Source: Mnemiopsis leidyi (Eukaryota > Ctenophora > Tentaculata > Lobata > Bolinopsidae). From it: 23,714 nt of DNA. Under the pieces are notes generated by a model, which did not search any database, was not told the DNA's origin, and was given only the letters and a program-made list of their open reading frames with translations. Below are positions 9,721-21,000 of this stretch, one piece after another. The position numbers were made by a program, and so were the translations under genes. Location: the NCBI GenBank assembly GCA_000226015.1, contig JH154988.1, positions 614,658-638,371 of the forward strand, in the 5' to 3' direction. Numbering within the stretch: position 1 is the first letter of the stretch; every line of letters starts with the position of its first letter.

Positions 9721-10120
9721 TAGGCTTACAACCTACCGTCATCGCTTCGCGCGCGTCACACCTGCTCCTCGAGCGAATCGTGGACGCGCATCGCCCGTTA
9801 AGTAACACCTCGAAAATCTTAAAACCCTCCAGCCCAATTGCCAATTCAAAAGTTTCATACAAATAAACAATAAAATTGAACCATAAATTTTATTTTCGAC
9901 AGTTATCATTATAAATCAAATTAATAGCACAGCTAAAGTTACCTGTGTAGCAGCAGACGCGCGTAGCAAGATCCCCTACATAGTAAGTCGGACTAAATAC
10001 AATTGACAATATCCGTGCAATCGAATCGCCTAACCAGGTGCTTACGCATTGTTAGGGTTTCGGTTAGAGCAAATACCGATAGGGCGGAGCCCATATCACA
10101 TATGTGCGTGCGCGGTTCCT
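9721..10120. other. Spacer between GC-rich repeats, no gene seen
   Basis: CpG-rich patches around 9740-9800 and 10000-10110 alternate with AT-rich DNA. No conserved reading frame or foldable RNA gene is evident. It may be the interior of the element whose ends are the paired repeats. Confidence 0.4.
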
Positions 10121-10197
10121 TGACGAGATTATATCCGTCTAACGTTCTAACGTCGTTCAGCTTTAGCTTGTAGCTGCGTGAGTCGGGTATCACCGCG
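10121..10197. repeat. GC-rich dispersed repeat, copy 2
   Basis: It starts TTGACGAGATTATATCCGTC, continues with TAACGTTCT, and ends TGAGTCGGGTATCACC, in the same orientation as the copy at 9638-9720. The central portion differs, so these are diverged members of one family or long direct repeats of one element. Confidence 0.6.
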
Positions 10198-10927
10198 ACA
10201 AAGATGTAGTCAATCACATACACACTGCGGCGCTAATTACTCAAAGTTACTAAAAACTGGGGAAAATTCGACCTTTCTGTTGATCCTGGTACGATGGTAG
10301 ACTGAACAAAAATAAGGGCACTAATACTGTTTTAAACTATTTCAACACTACAAATACATCAAATTTATTGAGGATGTCGATGGCGAGCAGCCAAATGTCT
10401 TGCTAAAGTAGAACTTCGGGGGGTGTGTGAAAGTGCTTGATGGAGCCTGCTGCAGAAGACAAAGCCTCAACTGAAGATGAGTAGATACTAATGCACACAT
10501 TTCATAACCCAACACATCTCTGCATCACCATCTCAAATCCCTAAAGACCCCCTCCAATTCAAAGACATTGGCTGCTCCCCATCAAAGACTCCTCAAATTA
10601 AACTTGTGTAACAGTTTTGTTGACTGTAGTTATTCTAATGGTCTTTAACTGTTTTAATTCAATTGGGGTGCCATAAGGTACCCCAGTTTTGACTGAAAAA
10701 ATTTTTATCGCGCCACAAATATATATATTTATAACATAGATTAGTTCATTGCTTGATTATATTGATTGTGTCTTATATTGATCCCCAGACCCTACCCTAA
10801 GCCCCAAATATCCCTTATTCATAAAATAAATTCAATGCCACCACCACCCCACCCACTCACTCTAATAAAAGCCAACCACCACCCCAACCACCCACCCTTC
10901 AGTCAGATTCATATGCCACTACTACCC
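10198..10927. other. Intergenic, C/A-rich toward the gap
   Basis: No gene is seen. From about 10785 the plus strand becomes strongly C/A-rich with many CCACC and CCCA words, ending directly at the run of N. This low complexity probably caused the assembly break. Confidence 0.5.
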
Positions 10928-10938
10928 NNNNNNNNNNN
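10928..10938. other. Assembly gap (11 N)
   Basis: Eleven undetermined bases immediately follow a C/A-rich tract. The true gap length is unknown, so any reading frame crossing it is meaningless. Confidence 0.99.
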
Positions 10939-12045
10939 AACTTGCGGTCTTATTATACTTCTAATTCATTTAGCCAGTTTAAAGTTTCTGCAGGTTTATA
11001 GTAGTACTGCATTAATTGACTCACAGGTTCTCACTTTATCTTGCCTGGGAACCTAGCAGGTTAATTGTTGCTTTGCGGAGGGAAACGTACAACGTTACGT
11101 AGAGAGAGAGCCGCGCAACGCCCGGTAAACTTTATCTTGAGTCTTTAGTTTACTCTAGCAGTCAAGTACTCTATTGTTATAGTAGTAATACGATACACAT
11201 GTTCCCGGAGAATATATAAGTTATCAACTTATCTGTTATCGCGTATCAACAACACAAATTTGATTCATATATCCAACGAAAGCGGCGACGCAATTCGAAA
11301 CGCTAACTCCAAGAGTTAAATACCTAAAGTTAAATAAAATATTACCAAGAAACAGAGTCAGGCAGCCTAATTTTACTAAAATTGAAAAGGGTTTAACTTC
11401 AATACTTATAGATCATTTCTGTAGTTGGGCTCCGAATCAGCACAAAATCTAAGCAAGATCTGTTCAGCTGTTATTGCCACGAAAGCTCTTTGTTTCATGT
11501 TATTGTTAGTTCACAGATTAAGGATACAAAACTGAACGAGTAAACGTACCTAACAAAGTCCATTTCGCCTAAAAGTTAACAGTACAATAAATTATCTAAA
11601 AAATAATACAAACTTAGCCAGCTCTCTATCAGTATCAGCGCTGAAAGTGGTGCAAAAACTTCTAATTTCGACTAGACTTGAGGGCCGGTTACACCAAAAA
11701 TCACCAAAATCAAAATCAATCATATTCATAATATCATTACATCAACTCAATAATCTCATCAACGAAATCAGTAACCACAATTAAAAATTAAAATTTTTCA
11801 TTTCACTGCTCCCATCACCAATATAAAAATAGTCACCCACTTCAATCAGGGGTCTCATAAAATCATTTTTCTTTTCTAGCGAGGTGGCAGCCCCCTACAT
11901 ACTGGGCTAGCGATCGATATAAAACCAGGTATAAAATTCGAACGTTCTAGATCACAACCACCTCAACACGAAACTTTAAATACAATCATGTCACGAGACA
12001 CAACCGAGTCAAGAAAGGAAAGTGTGATGTTTCATTGTTTCAACC
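10939..12045. other. Intergenic, RPTOR 3' flank
   Basis: This contains the presumed 3' UTR and downstream flank of RPTOR. I find no AATAAA just downstream of the stop. A G-poor stretch of CA/AT words lies at about 11695-11850. No gene or RNA is supported. Confidence 0.45.
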
Positions 12046-15000
12046 TCAGTACCGCAAACTCTGAGGCTGAGTTGACTTTCCGTAAACAGTCACACAGTTG
12101 TCCAGTCCCGCTGAAACTAGTTTGTACTCAAAGGGATGGAAGGCTAGGGATATGCTGGGTCCGACGCGTTGTCCCATGAATCCCTCGTGGAACTTTATAT
12201 CGTTCAGTTTGTCACCCCAAATGTTCCATATTCTGATAGTTGAGGTATTGATGAGAATAAATAAATGAGAACCATTGCTAGTCCCGTGAGTAAGATAAAA
12301 ATATAAAATTCTTGAAATATAGAGAGCATAAAGTTCCATCAATGACCAATATCATATCTACAAATATGACTTTGACTGCGTTACAACAACGTCGAAGAAC
12401 GAGAAGATTATAACGAAAAAACCAGATTTGGCGCTAAAAACAGGAAAATAAGTTTTACTGACCTTATCCCCTGATCGTAACACCCACAAGCCATGACAGG
12501 AGCGTAGTTGTGGAACGCGACCGTTTTCAAGTTGTTATTGACCACACTGAGTGTCTTGGGAGCCTCGTGCGCTAGAGGCTGGTACCGGCTCTGTCCACCT
12601 CCACCTTCAGAGGGAAATGTATCAGACTATCTGATAATGTAGGCCAGGGTTGTGGTGTGGCGAAATTAAAATAAACACATGATCTGTTGCGATCTATAGA
12701 CAGAGTGTGGTCGGAATAATGGTCAGCATATCAGGCACCACTGAACTTATACTCGTAGAAACTTATACTCGTAGAAACAGTACGTACATCTAGATTTTCT
12801 GAGATCCCAGAAACACATGTCTCCGGAGCTGTGAGCTGTATAAATAATTTTGTTGTCGTTATTTGGTTTGATGTGTACGTTCACTACGGATGTAGATTTA
12901 CTTCGCACTGATTCTCCAAAACGCTGTACTATCCTGCAATAACAAAGTATCAGCAAAATAAAATTGATAGAGAAAACTATTTACATAGGCATTTTGTTAC
13001 CTGAAATCGATTACATTGCCAAACGCAACTTCATCCTCAGACTCACTGGCTGTGTGTAGGATTCCGGAGATCGAATAGTTTGCAAACTCCATCATAAAAT
13101 CCCGCTAACAGCAGATTTTCTTGCTGGTCACCACTGTCGGGAGTCGTCCTAAAATTTTATAGCTTTTAAATTTAAAGCTTATTACATAATAACATATAAA
13201 CATGATGTCGGACAAAATGTAAATGGCAATGTGGTTCTAGAACTGTTGGCTATTCGAATTTTCACTTTTGGTTCCATCACGACAAAGAATGAGACAAAAG
13301 ATTGTAATCAGAACGAGGAGGAGGGGCAAGAGTTGCTGAAAAGGAGGACCTGTCGAAGACCGTCATAGCAGTGAGTGGCATCTCCGTCATAGTCTGGATA
13401 TCCGGGTATCTTGTCTCCTTAAACAAGTTCCAACTGACTATTCGCTTGAGCTGTCCCGTGACAAACAGGTTGGAGGTAAACTCCCCGTAGTTAAGGATCA
13501 TCGGGATCTCTGGAAGAGACTTGTGTAATTTCAAAATATCGGGACAACATTTTTAAAAAAGACCAGAAATTAAATACAGCAGATCTAACGATGGTTGATT
13601 ACAATTTTACGCCAGTAGACTTAATTTAGTGACATTTAAGTGAAATCATCAGCGGAATCATTTAAATGAATTGATAAACCTAGATTCGGATTACTTACTC
13701 TTGTTTACGCCCTCAGCAAATGCCTTGAAGGCGGTAGCAAGAGAGAAAGTCTGAGGATCCTCGAATGCTCTCCACACGAAAACTTCTGCCTCGTTGTTAA
13801 CAACACAGAGGAACGGTTTCTTATGGGGGTTAAGTAGGATAGCATCCCTGGCACTCCCACGTCGACCACAACACTCAAACTTGTGTACCGTTTGTGAACA
13901 CTCGAAGTCAAGAATGCTGAAAATCAAGAAAATCTGTTTCAGACTACAGAAATGATGATGTGTTCAAGAGAAAGAACCACTTCGAGTAGTGTTGGAATTA
14001 ACAGAGAATCCTGGTGCTTTACCTGCAATAGGTATCATCCACAACATAAATGTACGGTTCAAACGGGTGGAAGTTTACTCTGTGAGGGCGAGAGTTGTGC
14101 TTTATCCCGAATATTTGAGCTTCTATCTTTTCGTGTCCTGGATAATACGATGATGGTAAAATATTGAAAAGCCTTGAAAACGACAAATTTTTATAATTGA
14201 TCACAAGGTTTGATAAAGAATGTTGAACTAGCTGCATTATGCAAGAGAAACAAAATACCCTTAAGTTAACACTAATATCGTGGTCGGACTGCGGACACTT
14301 ATGACTTTTCTAACTTAACACATGACGCGGAACTACCTCTTTTCTCGAGTTCTGCTCGCGCTTTTCTCTTCTTTTCCGCGTGCTTCCTGTCCCTGATCTG
14401 ATTATGCACGAAAAGTTCCGAGTTAGGATCTGACTCCTGACCCTTGGAAAGTAGGGGCTTGGCGAAGGAGGCCTCACACCAGTCAGGGAACTCCGTTTTA
14501 ACGATCTGAGCTGGACTTTCCTCGGGGTGGGTTGGGGGTCGTTCTTCTTCGAACTCTTCAAACTGTGTTGTTTTGTTTTTAGAGAGTTGTCCTTGTGCAA
14601 CGTAATTGATTAAGTTGGATGCTGAAGTTTATAGAACCATGCGTTTAACTCAACCATTTGAAGGAATCAAGTTGATGAAAAATGATAGATAAATCACCAT
14701 ATCAAAACGTGACAAATGTAGATAAATCACCATAACAAAAGGTGACAAACCTTAGGACCTTTACCAAAGATCGTTCTCTTGGAGCTGTACTGACTGTAAT
14801 GGTACACAATGGGACTGGTTGGCCCCATCAAACCAAGATTGGACAGATTAGACCCGGGGGAGCTCCTTGACTCGGGGGATGAATCACTTCTGAAAATAAT
14901 AACATATCCAGAGGTGCTGCTAGACTCGGCACCCGAGTCACTTCTGAAATAAAAACCTGTCTTATTCGAACTAAAGGGCTGGTGGTTGTGACGGTGCATT

Positions 15001-18000
15001 GTCATAAATGGAGGGAGAAGAGTAAGGTTAGAAAATCTATGTACCCGATAGCGGTTTCTGATGACTTGCGACTGTTGTGAAGTTTAGGGATGTTCTTCTC
15101 GATGTAGAAGACAACTTTTGACGCTAGCTCACGGACCTCCTGATGCGGATCCTTCTCAAGCCCTTTAAGACACTGAAAATATCTACGTAAACACTACTAT
15201 TATACTAATAGTTTAACATTAAGACAGTGAAAATATCCGATCCATGTAAACAATACTATTATACATATAGTTTGAGAGACGATAAAGAACATCGAAATCA
15301 ATTTCTAAAGAAGATAGTTGTTCTTAGTCCATTTAACTTACGCAATAAAGAGCTATAAGTCCAGAAAATTTCTTTTAACAGCACATGCCAAGTACTAAGA
15401 ATAAAGTTTATAATCCCAAGATATTGTAGAGAATAACAAATTAAGACGAGTAAACATACCTTCCAAGTCTCGACAAACTTGTTGCCGGATGTTAGTCTAC
15501 TTTGTGGAGATAGGAGAGTGTTTTTCAGGGCTAATTTCTTGTTTAGCGATGGGGACGTGGCTGGAATAATAGAACCAGTGAACACACTAAATGTATGTTA
15601 ATCAAAATGTGTAGAAAAAGGATATAACTGCGTTTTGTCTGCAGTAGACATAGACACTGACATAATCTTCTAAACGTCTGCTTAGTTTACAGTGATGTTT
15701 CTAGTACAAATCTCTGTGAATTTATAACTAAACTTGACGTACAGACTGATTCCTCGTCTTCACATATAGACACACGTTGTCTAATAGTCATCACTTCCTC
15801 GTTGACCGTTACGGCAGCACTCTGAAACCTTTGCTCGTACTGCTGTACGTATCTTGACAGGGCAACCACTACTTCCTGGAATTCGAGACTTCAATTAGAA
15901 TTTGTTAAGTGCAAATATTCATGTATTTAAAATCAAGGGACCGGATTTAAAAACTTTGGTTTGTTGGTTGTCAAACCGTGGCCTGGCTTTAGTTTTGTCC
16001 CAGAAGATGTGTGACTGTGACACATTGTGTCAGTCTTTTTAGATGCTGCAGACTGCAGTATGTTGCTGTATCACAGCGGACAAGGAGTGCTCATCAATTG
16101 CTGAGGTTTGCAGCAAGATTTATCGATGCCATTGGACTAAAAGACTGGCGACTGCTGATTATTTGTGCTCTTCAGTTGGTCGATCGATTGCAAAATTGAG
16201 CTAGAATCGAATCGAACGTAACGCGACAAATAACGTGTGCGCGGCGTAATTAGCAATAGAGCGCGGGTCCTGTATCTTTTATAAGGCACCAGAAGACCCT
16301 TCTTTAACAATGAGATATTGGCACAGTCTCAACAATAATATGGCACATGGCAAGACCAATCCATAGCATGCTGCATGCGCATGAACTATGAAGAGTAGTG
16401 GGCTGCAGCATCAAGCATGATTAAAATTTTAGTAGAGCATTTGCATGAAACCTCAGGTATTTACGGAGTAAATCTGTGATTTCGTTAGATTTGCACAACT
16501 TTTGGCCTTTCTTTTTGAAGTCACAATTTCGGTAAAGTTAGGAATCGCAGATGATATTCAAAAGGGCTTTCGATTACTCTAAAGTCGACCAACATAATCA
16601 AACCCGGAAAATTTTGAACTGTTCAGAAAATCATTCAGAAAAGCATTAGGTATAAAGTACACAATTGGGTAGAGTTTCGATTCCTAATGACACATTTTTC
16701 CACATAAGAGGAAATTTAAAATTCAAAACTCAAACTTATCACTACGGAGCCACTAAACAAATTGTAAATTTGCATCAGTTATACAGTTTCTTAAATAAAC
16801 TACAGGTGTATTTATTCATGGCGCAACAAGCCTAAAAGTCAGACTTATCTATTTTCACGGAGGATTCTAAAATATCGCAAACTATATATTCAGTACACTA
16901 AAGAAATCTTGTACAAAAATATTCTGACATCTACAGTACAGTTAGTTAGGTATCATGGTGTACACGTGGTTTATAACATTGTACCAATCTCTCTCCTTCA
17001 GCTGATACTTCATCTGTACAGACTCGATCGCTATCATTGCGTCATGATAATCCATACCATCTGGCTCGAACGGGTTAGGATCGATATAGGTCTGTCTAGC
17101 CACCTCATTGAGCAGTCTCATTGCAGCAGCAACTGTTGTTTCTTTAACATTACCCCCCAGATCTTGTCCCTTTACGGCGGTGTCCAGTTTTGTAAGGGAA
17201 GATCTTGCAGGGAACACGTTGACTATCCCTGGTTTACAACACGCTTTCTGGGAGACGTTACACCTCACTTCTTTAACCAGCTTGTCTGTTTCGTGCTTCT
17301 CTCCGTCGCTCTCCACCAGCAAGATCAGCGAGTTGAATATTTCAAGGGTAAACACAGCAACCAGTAGTTCTATCATACAGCTATTGACTTTGTCCAGTCC
17401 TGTTTTAGTGTTGTACTCTACTATCATCAAGAAGGTGTTCATCCCGAATCCTGATTTGTATTTTTTCTTGAAGTTCAAGTAGTTTGCCATAGCTTCGATC
17501 TGTTGTCGTGCGATGTTGGCCGACTGTCCATTCTTGTCCATGTTCGTGGCAATATGAAATCGCAAAGCTAGGCCGTATACTCTGAGAACGCTGATGTCAG
17601 AGCATCGTATCTTGTCTTCTTTGACAGCTAACATTTCTCTAACCCTTCTCTTACATTCATTACTATCGATCTCTGGGGAGTAATCTGCTTCACCACGCAC
17701 ATTCTCATTCATCTCTTCGATATAATCCACAACTTCTTTCCCCAGCGGATCCAGAAAACATTTAAACAAGCGATTTCCTAACGTCCTGTTTTTCACCTGG
17801 TTCTTCCCCAGGATGACCACATCAAACTTAGTCTCACAGAACATCTTCAACTTAGCAACGATCAAGTGCTGGGGCGACATGGGCTTGTTCATGTACGTGT
17901 TCCAGTCCATCTCCACCTCGCTCGACGTCATCCTCCCTCTCGCTCCGAAGTAAGAGGGGATGTAACACTTGGAGAACGTGACATCGTGATCAGAGTGCGA

Positions 18001-21000
18001 GCTGCTCTTCTTGTCAGTCCGTCCCGTGACTCTGGTTGCGAAAAACAAGGACGAGGTTGTTGAGTTGGAAACCTTCTTTGCCATGGCTCCGTAAAACACG
18101 GATGTTCTCCGGCCGGGATTAGCAGCTATAGCTGAACGCAAATTGACGAGTACGAAATGTTGGAATGTATTGATATCGGGAAGCTTGCTCGACTACCCTT
18201 TATATATAGATTTAAAGTAGCGTTAATGGGACACAAATAGATAAATTTACCAGGAATTTCTGACAGTTGCCTCCTTTTAAAATTGCCACTATGTAATGGA
18301 CTACAATATTTACCAATATACCAAAAGTACAAAGTAACTCTACCGAAATTTACATATGAAAGAACCTGTCATTGAATTGGTAATGACTGCAGCAGCTATT
18401 TCCCGTGATGCACCTATTCTTAGTCACGCTCAAAACGATTTGTTGTCACGTATAAATATACACAATTTCATTGACTGCAGCCTATTCAGTAAAGACAGCT
18501 CAGGAGGAAAAAAACTGAAGAGAAAAGAAAAATAGAAAAGAAAATAGAGGGATCTAGATTTATTTGAAGCAGTTTCATTTACGAAACACGCCGTTATAAA
18601 TGATTGGCGGTGTTATTATGTTGAAGTGCTGACCTCTTCTGCATAATTTCACAAAAAATCACAACCAAAATCTCATTGTAACCCTTGTACCTTACGAACT
18701 AGTGGAGAGCCGTCCCCGCAAGTCTTGAGGAGGTTGCTGGCTATTCTGTGTTCGATACTCTCACCGTGGTCACTCTCCTTTCTCCGGGTGTTCAGGAATG
18801 TTCCCAGCGCGTAAACAGCAGACGTCCGGGTCTGTGGAGGGAAGGTTGAGTTGTCAATATGTTGCAAGGTTCTAACTTTTATTCCGAGGTCGGGAAGTTG
18901 AGGCAGAGAAGACAATCTCAGGATAGTGAGGAAAGTATACACTGGAAACTCAGGATTTCGTTTGGGCTTTACCAAACGGGAATAAAATCGTTTGACAAGA
19001 CAAGACAAGAATGTGAGACGAACCTCAGGATGGGGGTGATCAAGAAGTTTGATAACATGATTATCGATAGTATTTGCGCGCACACTCGCCCACAGTGCCT
19101 TTTCATTGCGGTCCCACAGATTAGCGAGGCACAATACCGCACAGTTTTGAAGTTTGCTGGATTTGTTAGGGCTTGACATGTCCATCAAACAGTCGTCTAG
19201 CTCCTTTATCAGATTTTCTCCTAACAGAATCTCCTAATGGCAAGGGAACCGCGTTAGTAAAACAATGGGAAGGATAGAGCTGGTGAGATAGCTGTATAGC
19301 TCATTATAACGGAGTTTTGTGTTGAGTGTTTTCTTCAACTACCTAGCTGATTTAGATGATTTAATAGAACATTTAGTCAGTTTTGGAGGAAAACTCGTTT
19401 TAAGGCTCAAATATCTTCAACATCACCGCTTAAATATTTCAAATTCTCCCAAATCTTCCCAAAATAACACTGATGTAATGAACAAATAAAAGACTTTGAA
19501 CAAATAAAAGACTTAAAGTTACCGTCTAATATTACCTGGTTTTTCTGTGAGTTTTTGGCGAGTATAGAAAGACAGAAACAAGACATTGCCCGAGTCTGCA
19601 GCCTCATGTCCGGATCGTTCAACATGTTGACAAAGAATCGTCTACATTCCGGCTGGTTCAACACCACATCAGCTGTTGAGTGTCGTCTGTCCGTAGCTAG
19701 AATCTGGGGGAAGGTGGGGTGGTGTCGGAAGGTAAACCTTACAACTGTTATTCATGGAGTTGTCATTTATTTTAGCGCTCTCCAAATTGAACAGGGTGGT
19801 AATCTTGCTGTTTTGCTAAGAAAAGAAAACAAAATTCTAAAGCATCTGTTTATTCCTCCAAGTCAGAAACAACAAAAATACACATGTAATATATACTGCA
19901 CTAGACGAACCTTAGCCCAGATAAGAACCATGATGTACTTGTAATCTCTGGAGGGCGTGGTAAGGAGCTGTCTGATGTACGGCAGTATGCCCACGTCTAG
20001 AAACTTCTGAACGGCGTACGGTCCCCGGTCTAGAAACTTGCCAACAAGTTCGAGTGTTTCTGTTCGATACTGCGCGCTCATTAACATCTGTAGAGAGGGG
20101 GTTAGTTCTGCAGTGCAGATTCTTCCATACGGGTAATCTAATTTTCTAATGAATATTTTAAATTGCAATTCTTTTCAGCAAGTTTGAATGTCTCAGCTTG
20201 GCAAAAAGTCAAGTCGACGAAAGTAACGATCTACAAAAAACTGAAAAGTACCAGAAACCATCTTCCCACCTGGAGCAAGACCGGTAACTGCCTGGAATCG
20301 ACTTTGTCGTGCTTCCCATACTGAGTTAGGTTAACCTTGAACTCGGTCAGCTGGTCGAAGAAGAAGGTGCTGATCTGCCCGTGAAGGGCGGGTCGTGAAG
20401 GACGTATCTTCCGGAGGGAGAGCTCTGTCATGATACTGTCTAGAGCTAGATCCCAGGATCTCCATAGCGGATGTCCTGGTGGGATATTCAGTCATTGTAG
20501 CAGTGTCTCAGGAACATTCCTCTTTCATGTAGATAATCCCCGGTAGACATAAGACGAACACTGGCCAGTCTACTGTATTTCACCACGTTTAGCATACTCC
20601 CTGGCTCGAAGGACTGATTGCTTTCAGCTAGTGCAGAATCTCGATACGCAATGGCTTGGAGTTACTAAAAAGGGCTAGTTTACCCCGCTTACCAGCTAGA
20701 GAAAGTAAACGTAGATGAATGACACAACTAACCTGCTAGGGATGGAAGACGAGGATGAGTGACCGGCGCTACATTGTACGCTCTCATAACCCTATCCGCT
20801 AGAATGTGTCCTCTAAAGAGCAGTCCAACTGGTTTACAGTTCCTGAACAGCTCTTTGAACCGGTCGTAGTCCGGTTCTATCTGCCAGGCTAGTGTGTCTA
20901 ACACTGCCGTTAGAACCCAATCTAGCTCTCCTGTAAATGTGTGCTTCAACAAATCGTACATTTTCTCTTTCAGAAATTTAAGGTAAATAATATCATGGTG

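Noticed and set aside
10766..11056. 96-codon plus-strand frame
   Set aside because: It crosses the run of N and is C/A-rich low complexity.
13001..13046. Coding extension reading SESEDEVAFGNVIDF after the exon ending at 13047
   Set aside because: It is out of phase with the exon before it, which meets TGA in frame. The strong donor at 13046 (GTGAGT) joins in phase to the exon at 12788-12933 instead.
14310..14600. 96-codon minus-strand frame starting MHKDNSLKTK
   Set aside because: It is the wrong frame over the Raptor exon at 14337-14562, whose true frame contains FPDWCEASFAKP.
16909..17482. Plus-strand frames of 152 and 124 codons
   Set aside because: They are antisense shadows of the 399-codon minus-strand frame, without recognisable motifs.
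18832..19023. 64-residue insertion specific to this Raptor
   Set aside because: Good donor and acceptor sites bound it exactly, and removing it restores gapless alignment, so it is treated as an intron that happens to be open.
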